Source: Rhizobium sp. 11515TR (GTDB taxonomy: Bacteria; Pseudomonadota; Alphaproteobacteria; Rhizobiales; Rhizobiaceae). Taken from it: 64,000 nucleotides of DNA. The stretch spans positions 1,240,001-1,304,000 of the forward strand of contig NZ_CP023000.1 in NCBI RefSeq assembly GCF_002277895.1. Reading direction: 5' to 3'. A model generated the notes under the pieces. The model was given only the letters and a program-made list of their open reading frames with translations. It did no database searches and was not told the DNA's origin. Below are positions 1-8,083 of this stretch, piece by piece. Every line of letters starts with the position of its first letter. The stretch's first letter is position 1. A program made the translations under genes and the position numbers.

Positions 1-552
1 ATCATCTTCGATGACGATACCCTGGCGGTTGGCTGGCACGGCCGCCGTCAGGCGCTCGCCCTCGGCATTTTCGAAGGAGATCTGAATGTAGTCTGATATG
101 TGCGAGCCGGAGGAGAAGGGGCGCTTGCCGTTGATCAGCCAGCCGTTGTCGATGCGCCGTCCCGATGATGTTTTCGACATGGCGTTGCCGGAATTGCCCC
201 AGACGAAATTACCCGCCGCGGAGGCTCTGAGCAGCCGCTCCCGCTGTACATCCGACCCCCGAAACAACACGAGATTCAAGGGAAGGTGGTGGTAGCCGAA
301 GAGGTGTGCGAGCGAGCCGTCAGTACGGGCAAATTCCCGCACGACCCGCAGGATGGAGAGCCAGGAAGCACCGCGACCGCCGTATCGGGTTGGAATCTGC
401 GCCGAAGGCAATCCGCTCTCCTTCAGCAGACGGATCTGTTCGGTCGGCCTGCCCCCCAATTTGTCGCGCTCGACCGCATCCCGGTCAAAGGCCTGCCGGA
501 GCTCGACGGCTTTTGCGACGAGGGGATCGGATGTGTCTGATTGGAAAGACAT
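1..552 (-). CDS. SfnB/DszC-like acyl-CoA dehydrogenase-family flavoprotein, 5' part only
   Basis: The first 184 codons of a gene that runs off the left edge. The protein has the acyl-CoA dehydrogenase fold seen in SfnB, DszC and related flavin-dependent enzymes that oxidise organosulfur compounds or help release sulfur from them. Visible motifs are FARTDGSLAHLFGYHHL near residue 70, FVWGNSGNAMS near 115 and INGKRPFSSGSH near 140, the usual mid-domain flavin/substrate region. The ATG at 552 follows a GGAG five bases upstream. It diverges from a flavin monooxygenase and a sulfonate-type transporter, which supports a sulfur-scavenging role. The exact substrate is unknown, and a simple acyl-CoA dehydrogenase is less likely in this setting. 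Confidence 0.8.
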   Translation of the reverse strand, partial: MSFQSDTSDPLVAKAVELRQAFDRDAVERDKLGGRPTEQIRLLKESGLPSAQIPTRYGGRGASWLSILRVVREFARTDGSLAHLFGYHHLPLNLVLFRGSDVQRERLLRASAAGNFVWGNSGNAMSKTSSGRRIDNGWLINGKRPFSSGSHISDYIQISFENAEGERLTAAVPANRQGIVIEDD

Positions 553-786
553 GTCTGCTCCACGCCCATGGACTTGAGCGGCGCATCGCCGCTTTGAGGT
601 GTGAAGGGTTCGGTGATTGCAGACCCAAGTCCAGCAATATCTATTTGATCCGGTGAGAAGAAATTCTTTCCCTCTCTCTCGGAAAAACTTGGGCTACCGC
701 AATTTCCAGCCATTGCGAATAGTTGCCGTGAAACGATCTCCGCCGGTTCGGCATGTCGCGTGACGAACAAATCCGAACTGGCGGCG

Positions 787-823
787 GTAAATAGAATATA
801 ATTTCTATAGATTATAATCTTTA
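787..823. promoter_or_regulatory. AT-rich palindromic region in the divergent sulfur-gene promoter
   Basis: The 309-base gap 553-861 separates the divergent sulfur genes and holds no convincing gene. Within it, 787-823 is strikingly AT-rich. It contains a perfect 12-base palindrome, AGATTATAATCT, at 809-820, and an imperfect one (AGAATATAATTTCT) just to the left. Such paired AT-rich dyads between divergent transcription units are typical LysR-type binding sites; CysB/Cbl-like LysR proteins commonly control sulfonate genes. No regulator gene is adjacent, so the identity of the factor is inference. Confidence 0.35.
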
Positions 824-861
824 GCGTTTAGCCTTCTTCCGCAGCGATGATGGAGAAGACG

Positions 862-2217
862 ATGACGGGCAGACAAAAGCAACTAAAGCTCGGGGCTTTC
901 CTTTATCCGACCGGGCACCACATTGCTGCCTGGCGGCATCCACTGACGCAGGCTGATGCCGGTTCCAACTTTGTCCATTATGTCGAGCTTGCGCAAATCG
1001 CCGAAGCGGCCAAATTCGATCTGATCTTCCTGGCCGATGGTGTTGGTACCCGCGGAGATGATACCGAGGCGTTGCAGCGTACAGCGCAGCGCTATGTCGC
1101 GCAATTCGAGCCGATCACATTACTGTCGGCACTCGCGGCGGTGACGAAGAATATCGGCTTCGTGGCGACCGCCTCGACGTCCTTTAACGAGCCATATCAT
1201 ATCGCCCGCAAATTCGCCTCCCTCGACCATATCAGCGGCGGCCGCGCTGGCTGGAATCTGGTGACCTCCTCCAGCGATCATGAAGCGCATAATTTCGGCA
1301 GGGACGAACATTATGCCCATGCCGAGCGCTACGAACGGGCTGAAGAATTCGCGGACGTCGTTCTTGGCCTTTGGGACACCTGGGAGGAGGACGCTTTCCC
1401 CCGCAACAAGCAAAGCGGCATCTATTATGATCCGCAAAAGCAACACATCCTCAATCACAAGGGTAAGCACTTCAAGGTGCGGGGCCCCCTGAACGTGTCG
1501 CGTACGCCGCAGGGCCATCCTGTGCTCGTGCAGGCGGGCTCCTCCGAGCCGGGAAGGGAGCTTGCCGCCCGTACCGCGGAAGTCGTCTTTACCGCCCATC
1601 AGACCATCGAGGATGCACGAGCCTTCTACGCGGATATCAAGGGTCGCCTTGCGAAATACGGCAGGAACCGGGATGACCTCAAGATCATGCCCGGCATCTT
1701 CCCCGTCGTCGGCAGAACGCGCGAGGAAGCGCAGCAAAAATTCGCCGAACTTCAGGATCTCGTCCATCCGGTGGTCGGCCTTTCAATGCTGAATGGCATG
1801 GCAAGCGGTGTCGATCTCTCCCAATATCCGCTCGACGGCCCCATTCCGGCTCTGCCTGAAACCAATGGCAGCAAGAGCCGCCAGAAATTGCTGCTCGATC
1901 TTGCCAGGCGCGAAAACTTGACGATCCGGGAACTTTATCTCCGCATCGCCGGCGCGCGCGGGCACTGGCAGATCGTCGGAACCCCGACTGAAATTGCAGA
2001 TCAGATGGAGGAGTGGTTCAAGACGGGTGCGGCCGACGGCTTCAATGTCATGCCGCCGCAGCTGCCGACCGGTCTTTATGATTTCGTCGAGCATGTATTG
2101 CCGGAACTGCGGCGCCGCGGCCTTTTCCGTAGCGATTACGAAGGTTCGACGCTGCGGGAAAATCTCGGATTGAGAGTGCCTCTGCATCCGGCGCGGCATG
2201 CGGTTGCCGCGGAGTAG
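862..2217 (+). CDS. NtaA/SnaA/DszA-family FMN-dependent monooxygenase
   Basis: A luciferase-like, reduced-FMN-dependent monooxygenase of about 451 residues, the usual length for the NtaA/SnaA/DszA (SoxA) subfamily. The subfamily opens C-S or C-N bonds using FMNH2 from a partner reductase. Family features are the N-terminal LGAFLYPTGHHIAAWRHP, the ISGGRAGWNLVTS segment near residue 125, and VLVQAGSSEPGRELAA near 215. I chose the ATG at 862, which has GGAGA five bases upstream; an ATG at 847 is in frame but has no ribosome binding site. It leads an operon with a sulfonate-type ABC transporter, so the substrate is probably an imported organosulfur compound. No reductase gene is visible nearby. 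Confidence 0.85.
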   Translation: MTGRQKQLKLGAFLYPTGHHIAAWRHPLTQADAGSNFVHYVELAQIAEAAKFDLIFLADGVGTRGDDTEALQRTAQRYVAQFEPITLLSALAAVTKNIGFVATASTSFNEPYHIARKFASLDHISGGRAGWNLVTSSSDHEAHNFGRDEHYAHAERYERAEEFADVVLGLWDTWEEDAFPRNKQSGIYYDPQKQHILNHKGKHFKVRGPLNVSRTPQGHPVLVQAGSSEPGRELAARTAEVVFTAHQTIEDARAFYADIKGRLAKYGRNRDDLKIMPGIFPVVGRTREEAQQKFAELQDLVHPVVGLSMLNGMASGVDLSQYPLDGPIPALPETNGSKSRQKLLLDLARRENLTIRELYLRIAGARGHWQIVGTPTEIADQMEEWFKTGAADGFNVMPPQLPTGLYDFVEHVLPELRRRGLFRSDYEGSTLRENLGLRVPLHPARHAVAAE

Positions 2218-2224
2218 TAAAGCC

Positions 2225-3055
2225 ATGGGCAATTCCCTGCATCTCCAGATCAGCCATGTCACCCGCCAGTTCAAGGTCAACGGCGAGATCCTGACCGCGC
2301 TCGACGATGTCAGCCTCGATATCGCCGAGGGCGAGTTTGTCACCATCGTCGGAGCGAGCGGCTGCGGAAAGTCGACGCTTTTGCGCCTCGGTGCCGGCCT
2401 CGATCTTCCGACATCGGGATTCGTTGGCCATGCCGGACGGCCCGTCAAGGAGCCGAGTCTCGATCGTGGCATCGTCTTTCAGGAGCCGAGACTTTTTCCC
2501 TGGCTGACGGTTGCCCGCAATATTGCGCTCGGGCTGGAGAATTCCGGGCTGTCCAAGGCAGAGAAGAACAGGCTCGTCGAATCCCACCTCGAACTTGTCG
2601 GGCTTTCCGGTTTTGCCAAAGCCTATCCGCACCAGCTTTCCGGCGGGATGGCGCAGCGCGCCGGCATCACGCGGGGATTGGTCAACCGTCCCAATGCTTT
2701 ATTTCTCGATGAACCCTTTGGTGCGCTCGACGCCATCACCAAGGCAAGGCTGCAGGACGAGTTGCAGACGATCTGGGCGAAGGAACGCATCACCATGGTT
2801 CTGGTGACGCATGATGTCGAGGAAGCCGTCTATCTCGGCGATCGCGTCGTCGTCATGTCACCCCGGCCGGGTCGCATCCGTGACATCGTTCCGGTGGACT
2901 TGGCGCGCCCACGTGATCGCACCTCTCCCAGGCTGGTCGAAATCCGCAATCGGGTTCTTGAGAGCCTCAACGCCACGACGCTAACGCCTCGCCCGCCATC
3001 GAGCATCACAAGTCCGGCGGTTGAAACCCGGCCTGCGGTCGTCGCAGCAGAATAA
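2225..3055 (+). CDS. ssuB: Sulfonate/taurine-type ABC transporter ATP-binding protein (SsuB-like)
   Basis: ATPase subunit of an aliphatic sulfonate/nitrate/taurine-type importer. Walker A is GASGCGKST, the signature is LSGGMAQRAGI and Walker B is LFLDEPFGALD, followed by the switch histidine in VLVTHDVEEAVYLGD. The ATG at 2225 lies eight bases past the upstream stop. A longer reading from 2198 would overlap the preceding gene and adds no conserved residues. The C-terminal tail of about 25 residues after the ATPase domain is proline/threonine-rich and family-variable. It is co-transcribed with the binding protein and two permeases that follow. Confidence 0.88.
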   Translation: MGNSLHLQISHVTRQFKVNGEILTALDDVSLDIAEGEFVTIVGASGCGKSTLLRLGAGLDLPTSGFVGHAGRPVKEPSLDRGIVFQEPRLFPWLTVARNIALGLENSGLSKAEKNRLVESHLELVGLSGFAKAYPHQLSGGMAQRAGITRGLVNRPNALFLDEPFGALDAITKARLQDELQTIWAKERITMVLVTHDVEEAVYLGDRVVVMSPRPGRIRDIVPVDLARPRDRTSPRLVEIRNRVLESLNATTLTPRPPSSITSPAVETRPAVVAAE

Positions 3056-3069
3056 TCACGGAGCAACAG

Positions 3070-4146
3070 ATGAAACTGTCCATTATCTCCCGCTTGGTCG
3101 CCGGTGCGGCGGTCGCCCTGAGCCTGTTATCCGCCTCGGCCTGGGCGCAGGATCCCCTCGTCATTCACGTCGGCTACGCCGCGATCGGCGTCGACAACAA
3201 ACCCTATGCCGAGGGAACGTCGGCTGCGACGGCTCGCGCCGGCGAATTTCTGGAAAAAGAATTTGCCAACGATCCGAACGTCAAGATCGAATGGACCTTT
3301 TTCAAGGGCGCTGGCCCGGCGGTCAATGAAGGCTTCGCCAACGACCAGCTGGACTTTGCCTATCAGGGCGATCTTCCCGCATTGATTGGGCGGGCAACCG
3401 GTCTGAAGACGAAGTTTCTGCTGGCGAGCGGGGCGCGTAAGCCGCTCTATCTCGCTGTTGCCAAGGGATCCGGCATCAAGACGATCGAGGATCTGAAGGG
3501 CCGCAAGGTCGCGCTGCAGCGCGGCACCAACGGCCATCTCTCCGCAATCAAGATCTTGCAGGCACATGGGCTGACGGAGCGTGACATCCAGGTCGTCAAT
3601 CTGGATACTGCCGGTACCGTTGCGGCCCTGACCAGCAAGGATATCGATGCGGCTTTCGGTGACACGCAGCTCATCAATCTGGCGGCCAAGGACAGCGCCG
3701 ATGTCATCTACACGACCAAGGGCGACGATCCGCGCTTTGGCCGTAACGCCGGGATCATCGGCCGGGAGGCCTTCATCGAAGCCCATCCGGAGATCACGCA
3801 GCGTGTCGTCGACGCTTTCGTCAAGGCGGCGCAATGGTCGTCGGAAGAGCAGAACCGCGCGGCGCTTTTCGAACTCTGGCACAAGTCCGGCACGCCCGTT
3901 CCGATCCTGGAGGAATATTTCCGCAACGATACGCTCACCTATCGCAACTCGCCGCTGATCGATGATCTCCTCGTCTCGCAGTACAAGGAGCAGGCGATCA
4001 AGAGCAAGGAATACGGCCTGATCCGCCGCGATGTCGATCTCAACGGCTGGTTCGAACCGAAATATCTCAACAATGCGCTGGAAAAGCTCGGGCTGATGAA
4101 ATTCTGGCAGCCCTATGGTGCCGACGGAAAGCCGGTTGCCTCCTGA
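3070..4146 (+). CDS. Sulfonate-type ABC transporter periplasmic binding protein (SsuA-like)
   Basis: A 358-residue periplasmic solute-binding protein of the SsuA/TauA/NrtA group. A Sec signal peptide (about residues 1-26) ends ASAWAQ. The mature part has the two-lobed NMT1/SsuA-type fold, with LDFAYQGDLPALIG near residue 100 and the conserved LKGRKVALQRGTNGH segment near 145. It sits 14 bases after the ATPase gene and before two permease genes, a complete transporter. The ligand cannot be read from sequence, but the flavin monooxygenase upstream suggests an alkyl- or aryl-sulfonate, sulfone or related organosulfur compound. Confidence 0.85.
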   Translation: MKLSIISRLVAGAAVALSLLSASAWAQDPLVIHVGYAAIGVDNKPYAEGTSAATARAGEFLEKEFANDPNVKIEWTFFKGAGPAVNEGFANDQLDFAYQGDLPALIGRATGLKTKFLLASGARKPLYLAVAKGSGIKTIEDLKGRKVALQRGTNGHLSAIKILQAHGLTERDIQVVNLDTAGTVAALTSKDIDAAFGDTQLINLAAKDSADVIYTTKGDDPRFGRNAGIIGREAFIEAHPEITQRVVDAFVKAAQWSSEEQNRAALFELWHKSGTPVPILEEYFRNDTLTYRNSPLIDDLLVSQYKEQAIKSKEYGLIRRDVDLNGWFEPKYLNNALEKLGLMKFWQPYGADGKPVAS

Positions 4147-4177
4147 TCGGAGACGCGATCGAGACTAGGAGACTGGC

Positions 4178-4996
4178 GTGAGCGCTGTTGTAGAGACTAC
4201 CGGCCGGGCCGGCTTGACGCTATCACCGGCAAGGCTCCAGCGCCTTGCCGTCTTCGTGACCGGCCTGATCTTTCCGTTTGGCCTGTTTGGCGTCTGGTGG
4301 GTTGCCTCCGCCAGAGGCTGGCTGCCAGAACAGATCCTGCCGCCGCCCGCCTATGTCTATCAGACCGGCCGCGACATGATCCTGAGCGGAGAGCTTATCT
4401 ATCACACCGGAGTGAGCCTTGGCCGTGTCGTCATCGGCTTTGCCATAGGTGCCGGGCTCGGCCTGTTGCTCGGCATCGCCATGGGGCTTTCCGAAACGGT
4501 CGAGGACTATGTAAAGCCGCTCTTCCTCGCCTTCGCCCAAATCCCGACGCTCGGATGGATTCCGCTCTTGATGCTGCTTGTCGGCATCGAAGAAACCCTG
4601 AAGATCATCATCATCGCCAAGGGCGCCATCGTGCCGATGACGATGAATACGCTCGCCGGAATCCGCGGCGTCTCGCCGAAATATCTCGAGGTCGGCAGAG
4701 CGCTGCGCTTCAGCCGCTGGCAAACCCTGCGTCTGATCGTGCTGCCGGCTGCCGTTCCCTCTATATTCACCGGTATCCGTTATGGCCTTACCCATTCCTG
4801 GACATCGCTTGTCGGTGTCGAGTTGCTCGCTTCTTCCGAAGGGCTCGGCTATCTTCTGGTCTGGGGGCGGCAGATGTTCTGGCTCGATACCGTCATCGTC
4901 GCGATGATTGCCATCGGGCTTGTCGGCTTCGTCATGGACAAGGGGCTGGATCGCACTGAACTGCTGATCCAGCGGTGGAAGCGGCAGGAGCTTTGA
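4178..4996 (+). CDS. Sulfonate-type ABC transporter permease 1 (SsuC-like)
   Basis: A 272-residue inner-membrane permease of the BPD_transp_1 family with about six membrane segments. The EAA loop that contacts the ATPase is seen as EVGRALRFSRWQTLRLIVLP near residue 170. It starts at a GTG (4178) preceded by AGGAGAC. It is followed two bases later by a second, different permease of the same family, so the importer probably uses a heterodimeric membrane part rather than the homodimer known for E. coli SsuC. Confidence 0.85.
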   Translation: MSAVVETTGRAGLTLSPARLQRLAVFVTGLIFPFGLFGVWWVASARGWLPEQILPPPAYVYQTGRDMILSGELIYHTGVSLGRVVIGFAIGAGLGLLLGIAMGLSETVEDYVKPLFLAFAQIPTLGWIPLLMLLVGIEETLKIIIIAKGAIVPMTMNTLAGIRGVSPKYLEVGRALRFSRWQTLRLIVLPAAVPSIFTGIRYGLTHSWTSLVGVELLASSEGLGYLLVWGRQMFWLDTVIVAMIAIGLVGFVMDKGLDRTELLIQRWKRQEL

Positions 4997-4998
4997 CA

Positions 4999-5775
4999 AT
5001 GGCAAGAGCAAGCCGTTTCGTACGTTTCCGGAGAGGTATAACGTTGCCGATCCTTCTCCTTGTGGCCTGGGAGGTTTCAAGCCGGACGGGTCTTGTGGAT
5101 GCGCGCTTTCTGCCGTCGCTGGAGGATGTCGTCGGCACGGCCAAACGTGAGCTGATCGACAATGATCTTGTCGGCGAACTGGGTTTCAGCCTGGTGCGCA
5201 ATATTGCCGGCTTCCTGATTGGGTGCGTGCTCGGTGTCGCTTTTGCGAGCCTGCTGGCGCTCTCGCGGATTGCCGACCGGCTGATCATGCCGACCTTCAA
5301 CGGACTGAAGCAGATCTCCCTTCTCGCCTGGATACCGCTGATCTCGGTCTGGTTCGGCTTTGGCGAACAGGCGAAGATCGTCTTCGTCGCGCTCGCCGCC
5401 TTCATTCCTATCGTTCTCAATACCTATGACGGCATGCGCGAGGCCCCGGCCGAACTGCTCGAGGTCGCAAGGGCGCTAAGGTTCAATGCGCGGCAGAAGG
5501 CATTGCGGATCTATATTCCGGCGGCAATGCCATCGATCGCAACCGGCGTCCATCTGGGCCTCATCTATGCCTGGCTGGCAACGGTCGGTGCAGAATATTT
5601 CCTGGCTGTCGGTCCGGGCATCGGCGGGCTGGTCATCGCCGGTCGGGAGCGGTTCGACATGGCGCTCGTCATGGTCGGCGTTTTCGTGCTCGGCTTCGTC
5701 GGCTTCACCCTAAACCGTCTCGCCTATGCGCTTGAAGCTTATTTGTTGCGCTGGCGGCCTAAGCAGACCGCCTAG
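4999..5775 (+). CDS. Sulfonate-type ABC transporter permease 2 (SsuC-like)
   Basis: A 258-residue second permease with the EAA loop EVARALRFNARQKALRIYIP near residue 155 and about six membrane helices. The ATG at 4999 is used because AGGAG stands upstream and the preceding stop ends at 4996; an in-frame GTG at 4975 would overlap the first permease. It is the last gene of the sulfur operon. The 231 bases that follow contain only the hairpin at 5966-5994, on the side of the convergent gene. Confidence 0.85.
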   Translation: MARASRFVRFRRGITLPILLLVAWEVSSRTGLVDARFLPSLEDVVGTAKRELIDNDLVGELGFSLVRNIAGFLIGCVLGVAFASLLALSRIADRLIMPTFNGLKQISLLAWIPLISVWFGFGEQAKIVFVALAAFIPIVLNTYDGMREAPAELLEVARALRFNARQKALRIYIPAAMPSIATGVHLGLIYAWLATVGAEYFLAVGPGIGGLVIAGRERFDMALVMVGVFVLGFVGFTLNRLAYALEAYLLRWRPKQTA

Positions 5776-5965
5776 GCTGCAAATCTCATGCTCGATGTAT
5801 CAAGCGGCTAAACCCGGTTGCTCGGTTACTTCTCTCGGAACCGTTCCTGGTCTTGTCCCTGCCAGACAAGTTTAATCGTCCGATGCTGACGCCGTGGCTG
5901 GCAGGATCACAGTTCCTACGGCTTCTGCCTTGCTTGCCCTCGGGCTTCGGACAAGACATATGCCG

Positions 5966-5994
5966 GCGGACGCCATGAAAACTCTGGCGTCCGC
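5966..5994 (-). terminator. Hairpin between converging sulfur operon and DUF1236 gene
   Basis: A perfect 10-bp stem, GCGGACGCCA / TGGCGTCCGC, with a nine-base loop, 12 bases beyond the stop of the minus-strand gene at 6007. There is no strong T-run on either strand, so it is a probable but unproven terminator serving the minus-strand gene or both convergent units. Confidence 0.5.
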
Positions 5995-6006
5995 AAACTT
6001 CGAGAA

Positions 6007-6849
6007 CTAGGCATCGATGATGTAGACGATCGTGAATGTCGAGGGATCGACGATGACGATTCGCCCGTCTGCAAGGACGAAGAAACGATACGCCTTGTAT
6101 TGCGGAACTATCTGGACGATGCGTGGCGGCAGTGGCTCCAGCTGGATCTTCCGGGGAATGGCTGCGCCTACCGATACCGAGAAATCCGTCTCGCGAACGG
6201 GAGCGACATGGACCTCTTTAACCACCTGCCGGATCTGTGTTTGTTGCTCGACGGATACCTGGACTTGTGAGCCGCTCTGCGTATTTGTTTTTGTCGTTGT
6301 TTTGTTTCCCGTCTCACTTCCGATCGTGTCTGTTTGCTGATCCTGCTTCGCGCCACTGGGGGATTTCATATTGCTGTCCGATCCCCCCGTAGAGCCTGCT
6401 TTGTTGGTATCTGTACCACCTTGACCTGTCCCTTGCTCATCGTTCGAGCTGTTGGTGCTGCGGGATTGTGGAGATGCCGAGTTTTTGTTCGATCCTCCCT
6501 TGGCACCATTGTCCTGTTGGGTTTGAGCCCCGGATTGGCCTCCTGTCTGGTCTGTTGATCCGGTGCCTGTCGAGCTGCCGCTCTGGCTGCCATTCGACTT
6601 CGAATCCTGCTTGCCCGGCGTAGATTGAGCGGGTGCCTGGCCGGAGGAACTATCTGAATTTCCTTTCAAGTCTTTGGTGGAGGTTCCGGACTGTGGCTGT
6701 TGCTCGCTGGTCGATGGCTTGCTGTCGCGCGCTGTGCCGTTCTTGGGGATGACCTGGGTATCCTGTGCGCTTGCGGGTGTGATCGCTGCGAAGGAAACAC
6801 CGATTGAAAGGGCCGTCATCAGGACGGCAAGTCTGTTGGTCGTCTTCAT
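6007..6849 (-). CDS. Secreted low-complexity protein with C-terminal DUF1236 domain
   Basis: About 280 residues. A Sec signal peptide ending ASAQ is followed by a long disordered segment (about residues 30-195) rich in Ser, Gly, Gln, Asn and Thr, then a compact C-terminal domain of about 85 residues. That domain matches DUF1236, a short beta-rich periplasmic domain common in Rhizobiales. The start at 6849 has AAGAGAG upstream; an in-frame ATG further out adds residues before the signal peptide. A GGAAC-N17-GTT promoter lies about 58 bases upstream, which points to general-stress control. The function of the family is unknown, and the tail might span the cell wall or periplasm. Confidence 0.75.
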   Translation of the reverse strand: MKTTNRLAVLMTALSIGVSFAAITPASAQDTQVIPKNGTARDSKPSTSEQQPQSGTSTKDLKGNSDSSSGQAPAQSTPGKQDSKSNGSQSGSSTGTGSTDQTGGQSGAQTQQDNGAKGGSNKNSASPQSRSTNSSNDEQGTGQGGTDTNKAGSTGGSDSNMKSPSGAKQDQQTDTIGSETGNKTTTKTNTQSGSQVQVSVEQQTQIRQVVKEVHVAPVRETDFSVSVGAAIPRKIQLEPLPPRIVQIVPQYKAYRFFVLADGRIVIVDPSTFTIVYIIDA

Positions 6850-6907
6850 GATTTTCTCTCTTCTTGCTGTTGAGTACATAACGGCGTGCCTCCGCCGCTA
6901 TAGGACG

Positions 6908-6932
6908 AACAAGGTGACAGGCCCCATGTTCC
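6908..6932 (-). promoter_or_regulatory. EcfG-type promoter for the DUF1236 gene
   Basis: Read on the minus strand, GGAAC (6932-6928), 17 bases, then GTT (6910-6908). This fits the alphaproteobacterial EcfG/RpoE2 consensus GGAAC-N16/17-CGTT. It lies about 58 bases before the start codon at 6849. Confidence 0.6.
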
Positions 6933-7155
6933 GGCATTGGACTTCAGTCGCACAAGCATGCGACTGAAGGCCCGATCGTGAGCTTCCAACGTGCTACAGC
7001 TATTATTTTCGGTGGCTAAGCTTTCTCGGACTGTGTCGGCATGGCGCAACTTTTGGTCACTCCAAGCGGGCTCTTTGAAGGAACTTTGCAACGCGATCGG
7101 CATTCCCTTCTTTGTTGTTTGCGTTCTGAAACAAACCCCGCTGAAGGAGGTCACT

Positions 7156-7530
7156 GTGATCAAACCCCTAATTCTATTTGGCCTCGCGCTGATGCCGACA
7201 GCGGCTTTCGCGCAATCCGCCGATCTTGAGGCAACCTGCAAAATCGTAGCCAAGAACTTCTTCCTGTCGGATAGCCTTGCAATCGGCGCTATCCAATCCT
7301 TTCCGGAACTGAAGCCGCCTGGTGTGCGCATGGCCTATTCCACCCGTCAGGGAACGTCTCCCGCGGAAATGACCGACACTTTCGAATGTGAATTCGACAA
7401 GCCTGACAAACCCCATAATCTCGCTAAGTTCTGCGTATCGACCACTTGCTATACGCCCAACGAGAGCGATGCGGACCGCAAGCGACGGTTCGAGGAAATG
7501 CGCGTTCTCTTGCAGCGGGCAGAAAAATAG
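7156..7530 (+). CDS. Small secreted hypothetical protein
   Basis: A 124-residue protein starting at GTG 7156, directly after the strong ribosome binding site GAAGGAGGT. A signal peptide (PLILFGLALMPTAAFAQS) is followed by an exported domain with four cysteines, enough for two disulfides. I do not recognise the family. A weak EcfG-like element (GGAAC at 7080-7084, but without a good GTT) lies upstream. It sits between typical stress genes. The 306-base gap before it (6850-7155) holds the promoter of the divergent DUF1236 gene and nothing else I can identify. Confidence 0.6.
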   Translation: MIKPLILFGLALMPTAAFAQSADLEATCKIVAKNFFLSDSLAIGAIQSFPELKPPGVRMAYSTRQGTSPAEMTDTFECEFDKPDKPHNLAKFCVSTTCYTPNESDADRKRRFEEMRVLLQRAEK

Positions 7531-7643
7531 TCGTGTGAACGGTGAAAGAATGCCGCACGGCGGGGAAAGGGCTCGACGAGTTCGCTCTAACGAAAGCTCG
7601 AGTTTGGATGGACTTCGCTTGCAGCCTTGACAAGAACCGCGGC

Positions 7644-7668
7644 GGAACATTCGGATTGCGGTGCCGTT
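7644..7668 (+). promoter_or_regulatory. EcfG-type promoter for the DUF982 gene
   Basis: GGAAC at 7644-7648, 17 bases, then CGTT with GTT at 7666-7668. It ends 19 bases before the ATG at 7688, so the leader is very short. Confidence 0.6.
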
Positions 7669-7687
7669 TTGCCGTAAGAGGACAATC

Positions 7688-7942
7688 ATGACACAACAAT
7701 TGTGGAGCAAGCCAATCACCGTCGAGACGCGCAAACCCGGTCAGCGCCTGACGATCGCCAACACGGAGACTGCCACCTACTACTTGCTGCGGAACTGGCC
7801 GGCAAAGTCGCATGGAATCGCCTTCAAGAATGCGAAGCGAACGTTGATCAGCGCCCACGAAGGTCACGTGGAGGCGCTCGTAGCAAGAGCCGCATTCCTC
7901 GCTGCGCTTGAAGAAAGCGGAATCCAAATATTTGAAGTATGA
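7688..7942 (+). CDS. DUF982 domain protein
   Basis: An 84-residue cytoplasmic protein of the DUF982 family, small proteins found in many copies in rhizobia. Diagnostic features are the central LLRNWPAKSHGIAFKNAKR (about residues 34-52) and the downstream ALVARAAFLAALEESGI helix. The ATG at 7688 lies just downstream of an EcfG-type promoter. The molecular function is unknown. The promoter and neighbours suggest induction in stationary phase or under stress. Confidence 0.75.
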   Translation: MTQQLWSKPITVETRKPGQRLTIANTETATYYLLRNWPAKSHGIAFKNAKRTLISAHEGHVEALVARAAFLAALEESGIQIFEV

Positions 7943-8083
7943 TGGGCGACTCGCGATCGATCCGACTTTGAACCTTGCTGGCAGCCATATTCTCAGCGGC
8001 CATTCGCTCCTTTAGACTACACAAAAGAGCACGTGTTGTTCACGGTGCTGCCGGACTGACAATCAGGCAAACGTCGGTCACTC

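Noticed and set aside
2048..2632. A 194-codon minus-strand frame over the monooxygenase/ATPase junction
   Set aside because: Antisense shadow of two clear genes; it has no family features.
7080..7104. EcfG-type promoter for the gene at 7156
   Set aside because: GGAAC is present at 7080-7084, but the -10 position reads ATT/TTC rather than GTT, so it was not listed as a promoter.
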